Shown here piece by piece: positions 28,129 to 37,015 of a stretch of 64,000 nt of DNA (positions are counted from its first letter, which is position 1; each line of letters opens with the position of its first letter). Source of the DNA: Phytopythium helicoides (Eukaryota; Oomycota; Peronosporomycetes; Pythiales; Pythiaceae); the NCBI GenBank assembly GCA_024867545.1, contig JANFNE010000071.1, positions 180,674 through 244,673 of the forward strand, given 5' to 3'. The notes beneath the pieces are model-generated. The model had not been told where the DNA came from. It saw nothing but the letters and a program-made list of their open reading frames with translations, and made no database searches. Position numbers and translations under genes: made by a program.

Positions 28129-28695
28129 ATGCCTCGCGGGTACAGCGACTGGGTGGAGTGGGAGTCGAAGGAGCTGGTGCAGCTGATCAACATCTTCCAG
28201 ACGCGCGGCGACCGCATCAAGTGGAAGCGCATCGCGCTCAAGATGCGGCACCGGCGCGTGGACGAGCTCAAGGTGCGCTTCGCGAGCCTGCGCAAGCGCT
28301 TCGGGCCCGACACGAGCAAGTTCCCCGCGCGCTTCTTCGAGCCCTACGTGCGCCCGCGCGGCCGCCACATGCGCGCGCACTGCGCGGACAAGCGCATGGC
28401 GGCCGAGCAGCTCAAGGACCCGGTCATCAAGGCCAAGCTCGAGGCGCGGCGCGAGAAGGCGCGCGTCTTCATCCGCGAGCGCCAGCGCCGGATCGCGGCC
28501 GAGGCGCGCCTACGAGCCGCCGAGGAAGAGCTCGACAACGTGCCGCTCTCGAGGCTCGTCAGGCGCACCAGAGAGCTCGCCGCGGCGGAGAAAGACTACC
28601 TCGAGAGGCTGCGGCGGCGGGACGTCAAGAGGGAGGAGCGGGACAGGCGCGCCAAGCTCGCCGAGGCGCAGGCCTGCGGTGGAAAGCGCTGCTGA
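28129..28695 (+). CDS. SANT/Myb-like basic helical protein
   Basis: 188 aa from ATG 28129. Residues 8-58 look like a SANT/Myb-type helix bundle (WESKELVQLINIFQ, IKWKRIALKM, RRVDELKVRF): acidic first helix, Trp-spaced, basic third helix. A long Arg/Lys/Glu-rich helix (about 85-185, KARVFIRERQRRIAAEARLR) follows, likely a coiled coil. The frame stops at 28695, but acidic repeat-like coding (EDVGFDEVE, then EDVGFEEVDQELSDED and FEGVDEGLSDE) continues in other frames to 28856, so the native protein probably has an acidic C-terminal tail and the stop reflects one or two single-base shifts near 28678 and 28750, or an unrecognised intron. A DNA- or chromatin-binding role is inferred from the SANT-like part. 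Confidence 0.7.
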   Translation: MPRGYSDWVEWESKELVQLINIFQTRGDRIKWKRIALKMRHRRVDELKVRFASLRKRFGPDTSKFPARFFEPYVRPRGRHMRAHCADKRMAAEQLKDPVIKAKLEARREKARVFIRERQRRIAAEARLRAAEEELDNVPLSRLVRRTRELAAAEKDYLERLRRRDVKREERDRRAKLAEAQACGGKRC

Positions 28696-28859
28696 CGGCG
28701 AGGACGTGGGGTTTGATGAGGTCGAGATGCAGGAAGCCGCGGTGGAGGTCGACTGATGTGCGTAGCGAGGACGTTGGCTTCGAGGAGGTCGACCAGGAGC
28801 TCAGTGACGAGGACGTGAGCTTCGAGGGAGTCGACGAAGGCTTGAGCGACGAGTAGACC

Positions 28860-29041
28860 TACTTCCTATCTAAACTGCGTGCGGGTTCGTGCGGAAGAGC
28901 TCTTCGTGGACGCCAGGCGTATTGTAATGCACGATATTCATTAGCAAAAGTGGTCCTATGCATCTTGTTGAAAGCTGGCGCTGTACAATACTGCGGCCGA
29001 TCGACATCTAAGTAAATTGGTCATGAGATAGGATCTCCCTC
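28860..29041. other. Convergent 3' spacer
   Basis: Short AT-richer spacer between the convergent SANT-like and coiled-coil genes; nothing else seen. Confidence 0.5.
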
Positions 29042-30978
29042 CTACCCGTACAGGAACTGCGTCTCGCCCTTGAGGAACGGACTGCTGCCGCGTTTCCGCC
29101 GCATTGCGCGGCCGCTACGCCCGCTGTTCGCCTTCATCTTGAAGGTTCGTGGGGTGGTCGCTTCCTCCTCGTTTGTCGATTCGCTCTCGCTTGTTGTGAA
29201 CTCGGGCACGTCATAGCTCGACTGATTGGTTTGCAGCAGCAGGTCCGACAGAATGTGTAGGCTGTCGCGGCGGTAGATGGTTACTGACACGCCGTGGCGC
29301 TCACGCAGAATAGGCACCAGCAGCTGCGCAAAGCCCGCAGCAACCTCGCTCTTCAAGTTTGACAAGTGCAGCGGCGTCGACTTGCCCGTGCCTCGGATCG
29401 CGTTGTGTAGCCAGTCTGTCAGCATCATGACCTCCGACTTGTCTGTTGTCCAGTGATCCAGCAGGCACTTGATGAGCGGAGAGTTCAGGTCGCCAGGCGG
29501 TGCGGGGTACGGCGCCGTCTCCTCCACCCACTTTTCCTCAAAGTCGGGCGGGTTGTTGTCGTCGCCATGCTTCTTCAGCAGCTCTTCCTTCTGAGCAGTC
29601 GCATCGCTCGACTGCGAGGTCGCGAGCGACACGTAATAGTCGAGCTGCTGCGTTAGACGCGCAATCTCGTCCTGCGCGTCGCGGTTGCATTCTTCGAGCG
29701 CCTTTTGGGACGCAACCGCCGAGCTCCAATGCAGCTTGGCATGCTTGATCACATCCTTGGCCACCTTGAGCTTCTCCTCGAGGCTCTGTACCTTGCGCAT
29801 CAGCCGGTCCTCTTGGGTCTCTTCGCTCCGTTGTTGCTGGCCGTGTTCAATGACCCGTTGCTGCCCGACCGCTTGAGCGTGTCGTCGTTGCTGTGGCTGC
29901 TGTTGTTGTCTCCGTCTTCTTCGTTGTTGTTGGGGTGGTCGCGGTTCATGGCCATCTTGAGCTCGCGGATCTCGGTTTCAAGCTTCAGGTTGGTCTCGAG
30001 CAGCACGTCCTGCAGCGTCACGGATCCCGGCGCAGTAGCTGGCGGTGCCATCGCAGTCTTTTCGTGCGATGAAGCGGCGGGGCTCGTCGAGGCCGTTGGG
30101 GTCTTCATCAAACGCAAACGGCCGCGAGTCGGCTAGCTTCTTGTACATGAGGTTCATCGTTCTCAGACTTTCGAGTACCGCACGCTCCTCTTCGAGCTCC
30201 TCGTGCAGCGTCTCGTTGGCCGCTTGTAGCTTGGCACTCTTCTTCTCAAGGCGCTCGATCTGCGCCACACAGTCGGCGAGCTTGGCAGCCTTCCGTCTGA
30301 GCGCGTCGCCGTCTCTAAGTGCGCTTTCGAGGTCGCGCTGCAGCGCTTGGTTTTCGGCCACCGCCGCGTGCCACTTGGCCGTCACGTCCTCGAGGTCGCC
30401 CGCAGAGTCGCCGGCCTTGTCGTCGAGCTGGTTGCTAGCGCCGTCGCGCAGCACCTGCAGCTCGGCGCTCTGGCTGTCGCTGAGCGCGCGCAGCTCGTCG
30501 ATGCGGCGCTGGAGCGCGTCCATGCTGGCCTCTGCGAGCTCTCGCGCGACCTCCGCGTCCTCCGCGGCGGCCTTGAGCAGCCGTTCGCGCTCCAGCAGGT
30601 CGGTGACGAGCGCGCTTTGCGCCTTGACCTCGTTGCGCAGCGAGTTGGCCTCCAGCATGGCCTGGCGGCGCTCGTCGCGCAGCGCCTGCAGCTCTGCGTC
30701 GCGCGCCTCGAGCGCCTGGCGCAGCGACGGCCGCTCCTGCTCCAGCACGGCCACCTGCTCGCGCAGCGCCGCATTCTCCTCCTGCAGCTCGTGGTTTTGC
30801 TCCAGCAGCAGGATGCCGGCGCGCGCCGCCGCCTGCAGCGCCTCGCCGTCGTCCAGTTCGTCCGCGAACGGCGCGCCGTCAACTGTCGTCGTCGGTCGTC
30901 GCACCGAAACGTTAGATCGCGAAAATGCAGCAGCTTGCGGAGCCGCCGCCACGTACACGAGTCGCGGTGCTCCGCCAT
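29042..30978 (-). CDS. Long coiled-coil protein with C-terminal globular domain (frame breaks)
   Basis: About 620 codons. Start proposed at ATG 30978 (MAEHRDS), with a 74-nt intron (30956 down to 30883, GTACGTGG...GACGACAG) joining in frame to DGAPFADELDDGEALQ. About 300 residues of nearly continuous heptad coil follow (LLEQNHELQEENAALREQV, LEKKSAKLQAANETL). A Ser/Asn-rich linker (near 29830-30050) is in a second frame, and the C-terminal 250 residues (coil LEEKLKVAKDVIKHAKL, then a globular part with SPLIKCLLDHWTTD and GFAQLLVPILRERHG) return to the first frame. So two compensating shifts lie near 30085-30110 and 29812-29820. It could be a Golgi tether or a cytoskeletal linker; no family recognised. 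Confidence 0.7.
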
Positions 30979-31572
30979 GTCGAAGCGCTTGGTCAGGCGC
31001 TCGGCTGTCGTCCGCTGACCTTCCGTTGGCTGCGCGCTGAGCTCACTGTGGCCGCGCCGATCTCCCACTGGCGGGCGCGGGCCACCGGTTGCTTCTCTTC
31101 CGCGAGGCCGGGGAGATGCGCGCTATGGCGCGGATTTGTATAGCGACAGGCGGCGAGTTGGCGCCAAGGAATTCTGGCGTGCGATTGGATGAAACTTGCT
31201 CAAAAAGGACGAGGCGATTGGACAGATGGAGGAGTTATGTTTGCCGTACAAGGGGCCCGATTGAACTAAATGACAGGAACTGTAGCCGTCGCGTCACCAA
31301 GGCAACGTGCTCCATCAAAATAATGACGATAACTGTAGGAACTGAAGTCGGTGGCGCAAAGGAACAACGAGACCTGCTCAATAGATATAGACTCTATATG
31401 TGAATATATATCATTATACAAAGGCACCCTATGAATAAGTCAGATAGACGCACACTTGCTTGACGACTGTGCGCCAGCCTACTGTGTCGTCTCTGCACGA
31501 GTCTCTAGACTCTCAGGCGAGCCATTGCGAACGACGTATCGTTTCTTGGCTGCTTCCTCTCACACTTACTGC
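30979..31572. other. Intergenic; edge of the gene-dense zone
   Basis: About 600 bases carrying the promoter of the coiled-coil gene. From about 31380 the composition turns AT-rich and no more single-copy-looking genes are found to the right. No gene seen. Confidence 0.5.
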
Positions 31573-32100
31573 TTAATGTTGAGCTTTAGTTCCGCGTAAG
31601 GAATGAACTTGCGAGTGCCTTTCCAAATTTGGAGGACATTGCGCCACGATGTAGGCATCGCTTTGTAGAGGTAGATTGAGTTTTGCTTGTCGCTCAATGA
31701 CCTGCTCGTAGCCGCTGAGGACGCTTGAAGAGTTTGCTCGAATTAAAGGAGGAACATCGTAAGATCCGTGCCTTCCTCTTATTTGAGTTCCAAAAGGAAG
31801 CTCTGAATATTGTATGGAAGCCTTGTTCTCGTAGCGATCACGGATCGTTTGGTATATCTCGTAGGTCGTGACATTGTCGCAGACGAGTAGAACGGAGGTG
31901 TTGTCAAGCGTGGTCAACAGACAAATTTTCGCGTGAGCCTCACCACGATGTAAATGGGGGCTCTGTACGAAGCCTAGGAGAAGCTTGCCGTTGAGGGTGG
32001 TGCCCACACGAGCCATCCAGATCTCGTGGTTGGTGCCACGAGGAGAGAAGAGTGGGTTGATTGCTAAAGGTCGTCGTAGAGGCTTGATTTTTGGGCTCAT
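31573..32100 (-). pseudogene. Ty1/copia gag-polyprotein fragment
   Basis: A 175-codon frame from ATG 32100, stopping at 31573. The start (MSPKIK), NHEIWMARVGTTLNGKLLLGFV and the LLTTLDNTSVL...TTYEIYQTIRDRYENKAS segment have the Trp/Leu and 'xxxLxxRYE' pattern of copia gag N-termini (UBN2-like). Protease, integrase and RT regions expected to the left are absent, and the frame ends within the gag domain, so this is a truncated copy. The codon usage and AT content differ from the genes on its left. The LTR retrotransposon inserted from 32914 onward may have split its former 5' part. Confidence 0.55.
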
Positions 32101-32433
32101 AACCTGTTGGAGAGAGAAAAGAGGAGAAGTGTATTGCAGAGGAGATTTAAGTCTATGGGCTCCAAGAAGCCCTCACAACCAGTCATGCACTGCTGGGTCG
32201 GTAGTTAGCGAAAAAGAAAGTTGCAATAAAAAATAGAAAGGAAACGTGCAGGTTTGCTGTCTCAACAGAAGCAAGGGTTGCGGAGCGAGCTAGCAAGGTA
32301 GGTTGACTGCAAAGGACTCTATATTTGAAAAGGAAGCTAAAGACTTTCCGGTGGATTTTAATTTAGTTAGCAAATAATTTACCACAACTAGAGGACCTAC
32401 ATGACTGAACGGATGTTCAAAAGAACGGATCGA

Positions 32434-32539
32434 CCCTGCTGCCTCTGTATGACCACCATATAAGGGACCCGCTCACCTCGCAATATTATAAGCAAGGTGG
32501 GCGCTTCCCTTACATGGTGGTCATACAGGGGCAGCAGGG
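32434..32539. repeat. 106-bp imperfect palindrome, MITE-like
   Basis: The ends CCCTGCTGCC and GGCAGCAGGG are inverted repeats, and the complementarity continues almost to the centre (CTGTATGACCACCAT against ATGGTGGTCATACAG, then AAGGGACCCGCTCACC against GGTGGGCGCTTCCCTT) around the AT-rich core AATATTAT. Only a few mismatches interrupt arms of about 50 nt. A foldback of this size fits a small non-autonomous DNA transposon. Confidence 0.6.
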
Positions 32540-32909
32540 AAAATTCAGAAATGATCCCTCTTTACCGGCATGGACATTTCAGCATAAAATAACAATCTCG
32601 CAATAATCCACAATATAACTCTACTTGTCGAAACTGACTTTCCAACCACGTATGATCAAGCGTCTTAACGATATTCAGTGCTACGATCAATAGAGAAGCT
32701 GTCTACACTTCGCAGGTACGAGCTGAGGGGCAAACAAGGAACCTCGGGTTTACAGCGATGCAATCTTCAAGCGAGGTGGCTGGCTGTCAAGACTGCGGTA
32801 GCCGAAAAGTGAGGCCGAAGCAGATCGTACTGCGATTAAGGAGTATTGGAGTTGGAGCCGTGGGGGATCGACGGGCGATCGACGTGCTAAGCCCTTATCC
32901 GGTGAGTCG

Positions 32910-32913
32910 GAAG
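32910..32913. repeat. 4-bp target-site duplication (left copy)
   Basis: GAAG lies directly before the left LTR and again directly after the right LTR (47257-47260), as expected of integrase-mediated insertion. Confidence 0.6.
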
Positions 32914-33902
32914 TGTGATGATGCGGCGCCCTCCATGACGGGTCGATAGGCGAGCTGGGGGAGTAGTCTCACCCCTGGGGGAGTAGTCTCACCCCTCTCG
33001 CAGCGAGCTTCGGTCTTGATCTCCCTGAGGAGGCTCTTGGCTTGGGCTCGCTTGGTCAGTACCGGAGCGTTGTGATCCCCGTAGGCTCCGTCCGGGGGAC
33101 CAGGAGCTCTAAACGCACGCGTAAGAGTCGGCGGTCGGCACAGGCGACGGCGCTTCCTCCCTCTTCTCCTGAACAAACAAACGATATGAGTACACACAGG
33201 GGTGGTTCCACTAGCTGTTTCCGGCTAGGGAACCACAAAGGCAGATGGGTATGACGCTGCTGAGGCTCTGCCGGACCTCGCAGCCAAAACGCGGATCTAT
33301 CTAGCCAGAGGGGCTCCGCTGAACCCCCCTGATCCTCCTCTTAATATGAAGTCAGCAGCAATGCCAGACGTGTCGCTACACCCAAGCGACCGTCCAGCAC
33401 CACGCCGAGAATATGAAACCAAGCAGCAAATGCACGTGCTTACACGCAGCACTTACCGTTCGGGTGTTGGACTTGACTTGACGCGCGGATGACCTCCTCA
33501 AGCCCCAAGAAGGATTTCCTCCCTGGGGAGCTTGTTCTCCAGCGTGCGCGATTGAGGGAGAAAGCGGAAGTCTGTATTGACAGTCTTACTGTCTCTGCTA
33601 CCTCTACTTTTTTATACTTGCAGCTCTGATGATAGAGACCTGATACTGAACCCATGGGAAGCCAGTCTGGAGGCCAGCCCGTCTTTGGTGAGCGGTGTGG
33701 CCCACACCAACTCTTTCCTGTAGCCTTTTTGAGGGTACAGGAGTACCTCTCTAGGGGTACTTCCCCAAGAGAGGTCTAAGGAGCTATATTTTATCCTAGA
33801 GAAAACCTCCGATACTGAAGTCGAGAGTGCGCGCGTCACAGACGCTTTGAGTTGCCTCTGCAGGAAGGCCTTTCCCAGCTCCAGCTGCAGCGCTTCATCA
33901 CA
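32914..33902 (-). repeat. 3' LTR of the gypsy element
   Basis: 989 bp, TGTGATG...CATCACA. Contains two tandem copies of a 20-nt unit (CTGGGGGAGTAGTCTCACCC) at 32955-32994 and a TATA-like box on the minus strand at 33607-33616. Confidence 0.93.
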
Positions 33903-33985
33903 ACCGCCCCGTTGGTCGGGTGCGGCGAGCGTTGAGGCATTGCGCGAATCGCGAGTCACGCGACCAACCGACTGGAAGCGCCAAG

Positions 33986-36613
33986 ATGACCAAGCGCGCC
34001 GCGCGGGCACAAGACAGCCCAAGGCCAGCGCAGCGGATTGCGCGTGCGCGCGCCAGCGCCCCAGTCTCTCCAGCTTCGGCAGCACCGGCGGCGCCGGCAG
34101 CTTCAACAGCGCCAGCAGCTTCAACTGCGTCAGCCGTGAGTCCGTCGCTTCAAGATCGCGGCAAGCGGCGAGCTGCCACAGCCGATTCTGACCAAGACGT
34201 CGACATGGAGCAGCCAGTCGTGCGCCGGCGCTCACTTGTGGCTCTCGACCCCAGCAAGCTCGAGGTGGCGACGTTCTCGGAGTCTCCGGTTGGTCCCAGT
34301 AGCCCGTTCCACAGCTTGCTCGTGCACGTGGACGTGCACAACCACCAGCGCGAAGTCATGGACACTCCGTCTGGCCCGTGTGTCCTCCAGCGCGTTCCCC
34401 ACTTCTCGCTCGACGACTGCGTGTTTCTTGAAGCTCTCGATGTCGAAGACCTCGAGGACACGCTTCTCGGCTCGCGCTTGCCGCCGGGTGCGTTCGAGAC
34501 CTCGGTCAGCTACGACCACCTCGAGGGCGATCTGCTCTTCACGTACTGGCGTGCTGAAGGGTTCGTCTCGCGTCTGCTTCGGACTCTCAAGCTCCTTCAG
34601 GTGGTCACTGAGATCGCGCGTGAGCAGCGGGCGTCCAAGCGGCGGCGTACATCGACGGACGTGGACCTCGAAGCCAAGGTTCGCTCGCTCGAAGACGCAG
34701 TCAAGTCGGCGACGGACGCTGCTGCAGCGCAGACGCGCCGCGCGGAACAAGCGGAGGCCCTTCTTGTTGACCAGGGTCGCCACATCCAGGATTTGACGCG
34801 TGAGCTCGAGAGGCTTCGTGGAGTACCTCTGCAGAGTCCGACTGGGCTCTACAAGTACTTGACGTCGAACGCCAAGGTCACAGGACACCGTTCGCGCCTC
34901 GAAGACTTGTTGCAGCGCTACGCTCAGCGGGATGCCACCCAGCTCGTCCAAGCGGAAACCGTCATCGCCGTCACGGCACTCGGTCCGGAAGCTGCGTCAC
35001 TCGACTACGACGGCGTGGCTTCGCCTCCTGGTTCTCCGTCGGAATGGTTCGGCTCTCCACCTTGTTCACCAGCTCACGAAGTTGGAAGTGCTGCTGGCAT
35101 CGATGACAGCTCTCAGCGTGGTGCATCTTCGCTCTTGATGCTTGGCGGCTCTTCTTCTCACTCCTCTCAAGATCACTCTCGTCGACGCAATGCTGTGGAG
35201 GACTCTGGTTTGCGTGGAGACCCAGTCGAGATTTCGGCGCCCCAGTCCAGTCTCCAAGATGCCGTGTCAACCTCCTCCCCAAGTCGGGATCGCTCTCCTC
35301 TTGCTGAGGAGCATGAGTTTGGAGGTGGCACGCCGGTAGAAGATGAGGACGGTTTACAAGGCACCGCTCACGATAGTCCAGTTCCCTCTCCAGGCGGCGT
35401 TGTCGACGCTGCTCCTGCAGACCAGGTTCCTTTATCTGCCGGTGAAGCTCGTGACCAAGTTGAAGTTGCCGCCGGTAGTCGCGGAGGACTTGGTGTGGCG
35501 AACCAGGGAGCTCGAGATGCCGCTAGAGCAACGGCTCGTGATGGTGATCCTGAGTTGGTCCGTCGGTTCAAGTATCGTGACGTCCCTCGCCAAGAGTTTT
35601 TCGAGTCGCAGCTCAAGCTTGGTCTCCTCTCTGTGCAGACTTCAGGGTATCCGGATTATTGTCTGACAAACTTCTTCACCGGAACCGTGTACGAACGGTA
35701 CGACTCTGGACAGTATGTGGAGCTGCTTCGCGAGCGACCGTGGCGACGGATGTTCCGAGACCGCGTGAAGACACTCTTCTTGGTCGACCCTGAGGATTCG
35801 ATGGTGAAGGAGATCGCCCCAGTCATTTGGGACTTCATGTTCCTCCATCAGCGTGCGTTTTGGGAAAGCCTGCATTGGCTACCCATCCCGCAATCGTCAA
35901 ACAAGTCGAGCATCTACTACCTTCGCGCTCAACGTCGACAAGCTTTGGTGGCCAAGTTTGAGACTCTTGAGAATGGCTTCTCGCACACTTACGGCGTCAA
36001 GTTTCGCGACATGCGCATGCGGCTCTGGTGTGAACCGGCATTTTGGGTCGTCCCATTGCAGCCGTGTGCTTGGGTCCCCCCAGCCAACTCTCACCTCCCA
36101 GTCGAAGAGCGCCCCCGGCTCATCCAGCTTGTTCGCGAGATCGACGCTCTGGAGCCAGTTCGATTTGGCTACTCCACGGATGAGGTCGGATTCCCCAAGT
36201 TCTTTGAGCACGTGCACGAGGACATGAAGAGAGGTGGTCTCGAGCGTCGCCTTCGCAATTTTGTCGCGGGCAAGTACACTCGGCCGGTCCCGTGCGTCGA
36301 CACTTGGTCGGAGGCTCGCGTCGTCGCTGACAACATCGACTGCACCATCACTGGTGAGGACGGCCAGCCATGGGAAGGCCTCGGCTGGTTGAAGCCATCG
36401 GAAACCCCTCAAAGAGGCCGGCGTCGCCGACAACGTCGTCCAATTAGTCCTCGAAGCGACGAGAGCAGTCGGTCAGTCACTTCAGCAAGCAGCAGTCCAG
36501 CATCCGTTGTGGAGGTGGAAGGATCCGGCGACGGTGCTGAGGAGACCGAGAACGACGACGAGAACGTGTCGTCTCATAGTGGCTCACCACACGCGTATCC
36601 GCGGGACCTTTGA
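33986..36613 (+). CDS. Antisense accessory ORF of the gypsy element, unknown function
   Basis: 875 codons from ATG 33986, opposite to gag-pol and beginning 84 bases inside the LTR edge. The N-terminus is Ala/Ser/Pro-rich with basic patches (RGKRRAA, and KRRRTS farther on) that could be nuclear localisation signals. A domain with PHFSLDDCVFLEALDVEDLED follows, then a coiled coil (about 225-280, VRSLEDAVKSATDA). The middle is Ser/Gly/Pro-rich and disordered. The C-terminal 280 residues are globular and aromatic-rich (YRDVPRQEFFESQLKLG, LREPWRRMF-like, LRLWCEPAFWVVPLQP-like). There is no signal peptide or membrane segment, so it is not env-like. An AATAAA at 36738 could end its transcript. Function unknown. 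Confidence 0.82.
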   Translation: MTKRAARAQDSPRPAQRIARARASAPVSPASAAPAAPAASTAPAASTASAVSPSLQDRGKRRAATADSDQDVDMEQPVVRRRSLVALDPSKLEVATFSESPVGPSSPFHSLLVHVDVHNHQREVMDTPSGPCVLQRVPHFSLDDCVFLEALDVEDLEDTLLGSRLPPGAFETSVSYDHLEGDLLFTYWRAEGFVSRLLRTLKLLQVVTEIAREQRASKRRRTSTDVDLEAKVRSLEDAVKSATDAAAAQTRRAEQAEALLVDQGRHIQDLTRELERLRGVPLQSPTGLYKYLTSNAKVTGHRSRLEDLLQRYAQRDATQLVQAETVIAVTALGPEAASLDYDGVASPPGSPSEWFGSPPCSPAHEVGSAAGIDDSSQRGASSLLMLGGSSSHSSQDHSRRRNAVEDSGLRGDPVEISAPQSSLQDAVSTSSPSRDRSPLAEEHEFGGGTPVEDEDGLQGTAHDSPVPSPGGVVDAAPADQVPLSAGEARDQVEVAAGSRGGLGVANQGARDAARATARDGDPELVRRFKYRDVPRQEFFESQLKLGLLSVQTSGYPDYCLTNFFTGTVYERYDSGQYVELLRERPWRRMFRDRVKTLFLVDPEDSMVKEIAPVIWDFMFLHQRAFWESLHWLPIPQSSNKSSIYYLRAQRRQALVAKFETLENGFSHTYGVKFRDMRMRLWCEPAFWVVPLQPCAWVPPANSHLPVEERPRLIQLVREIDALEPVRFGYSTDEVGFPKFFEHVHEDMKRGGLERRLRNFVAGKYTRPVPCVDTWSEARVVADNIDCTITGEDGQPWEGLGWLKPSETPQRGRRRRQRRPISPRSDESSRSVTSASSSPASVVEVEGSGDGAEETENDDENVSSHSGSPHAYPRDL

Positions 36614-37015
36614 AGTCTTCCACTTGACTCCGTGAGCTGCTGCGTTGCGCTCTGAGTCTCCCAAGAGGTCGTTCGTGCATCCACGCCTGTCGAGGTTGCT
36701 TTTGGCTGTAGCTGTTGCGTTCCATTTCTTCCTAATCAATAAAGTCAGCCTCTTGCACTCTTCATCTTCAGTTTTTCTTCTTTCTTCTCATCTTGACCAG
36801 CAACTCACAAGTTCTTCTTCTCTGGTCTCCATCTTCCTTGCTGCATACGACACTTGAAATCTTGAAAAAGCGATACATGCAGTTGTCCACCTGGGACGAG
36901 ATTCCGCCAGGGAATCGGAGCCACTCCGGGCGACAGTGCCTTTCGGCCACCGTTAACATGCATTTTTGTGTGTTTTTCTTCGTTCGTCTGTTCAGCTTCT
37001 GAGCGAGTACTGCGT
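36614..37015. other. Convergent spacer inside the element
   Basis: About 400 bases between the stop of the antisense ORF and the stop of pol; pyrimidine-rich on the plus strand near 36760-36850, and with an AATAAA at 36738-36743. No gene seen. Confidence 0.6.
36738..36743 (+). terminator. Possible polyadenylation signal for the antisense ORF
   Basis: AATAAA, 125 bases after the stop codon of the plus-strand accessory ORF and before the pol stop region. Confidence 0.35.

Larger units (their letters stand above)
32101..32913. other. AT-rich flank between the copia remnant and the gypsy element
   Basis: About 800 bases without a gene. It contains the palindrome at 32434-32539. It could include old copia LTR sequence, but no second copy exists in the window to prove it. 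Confidence 0.4.

Noticed and set aside
32895..33254. Short ORFs within the LTRs as genes
   Set aside because: They are identical in both LTRs because the LTRs are copies; the minus-strand one is only the non-ATG extension of the gag frame.
33986..36613. Antisense ORF as an env-like glycoprotein
   Set aside because: No signal peptide, no transmembrane segment and no clustered cysteines; it is on the opposite strand to gag-pol.
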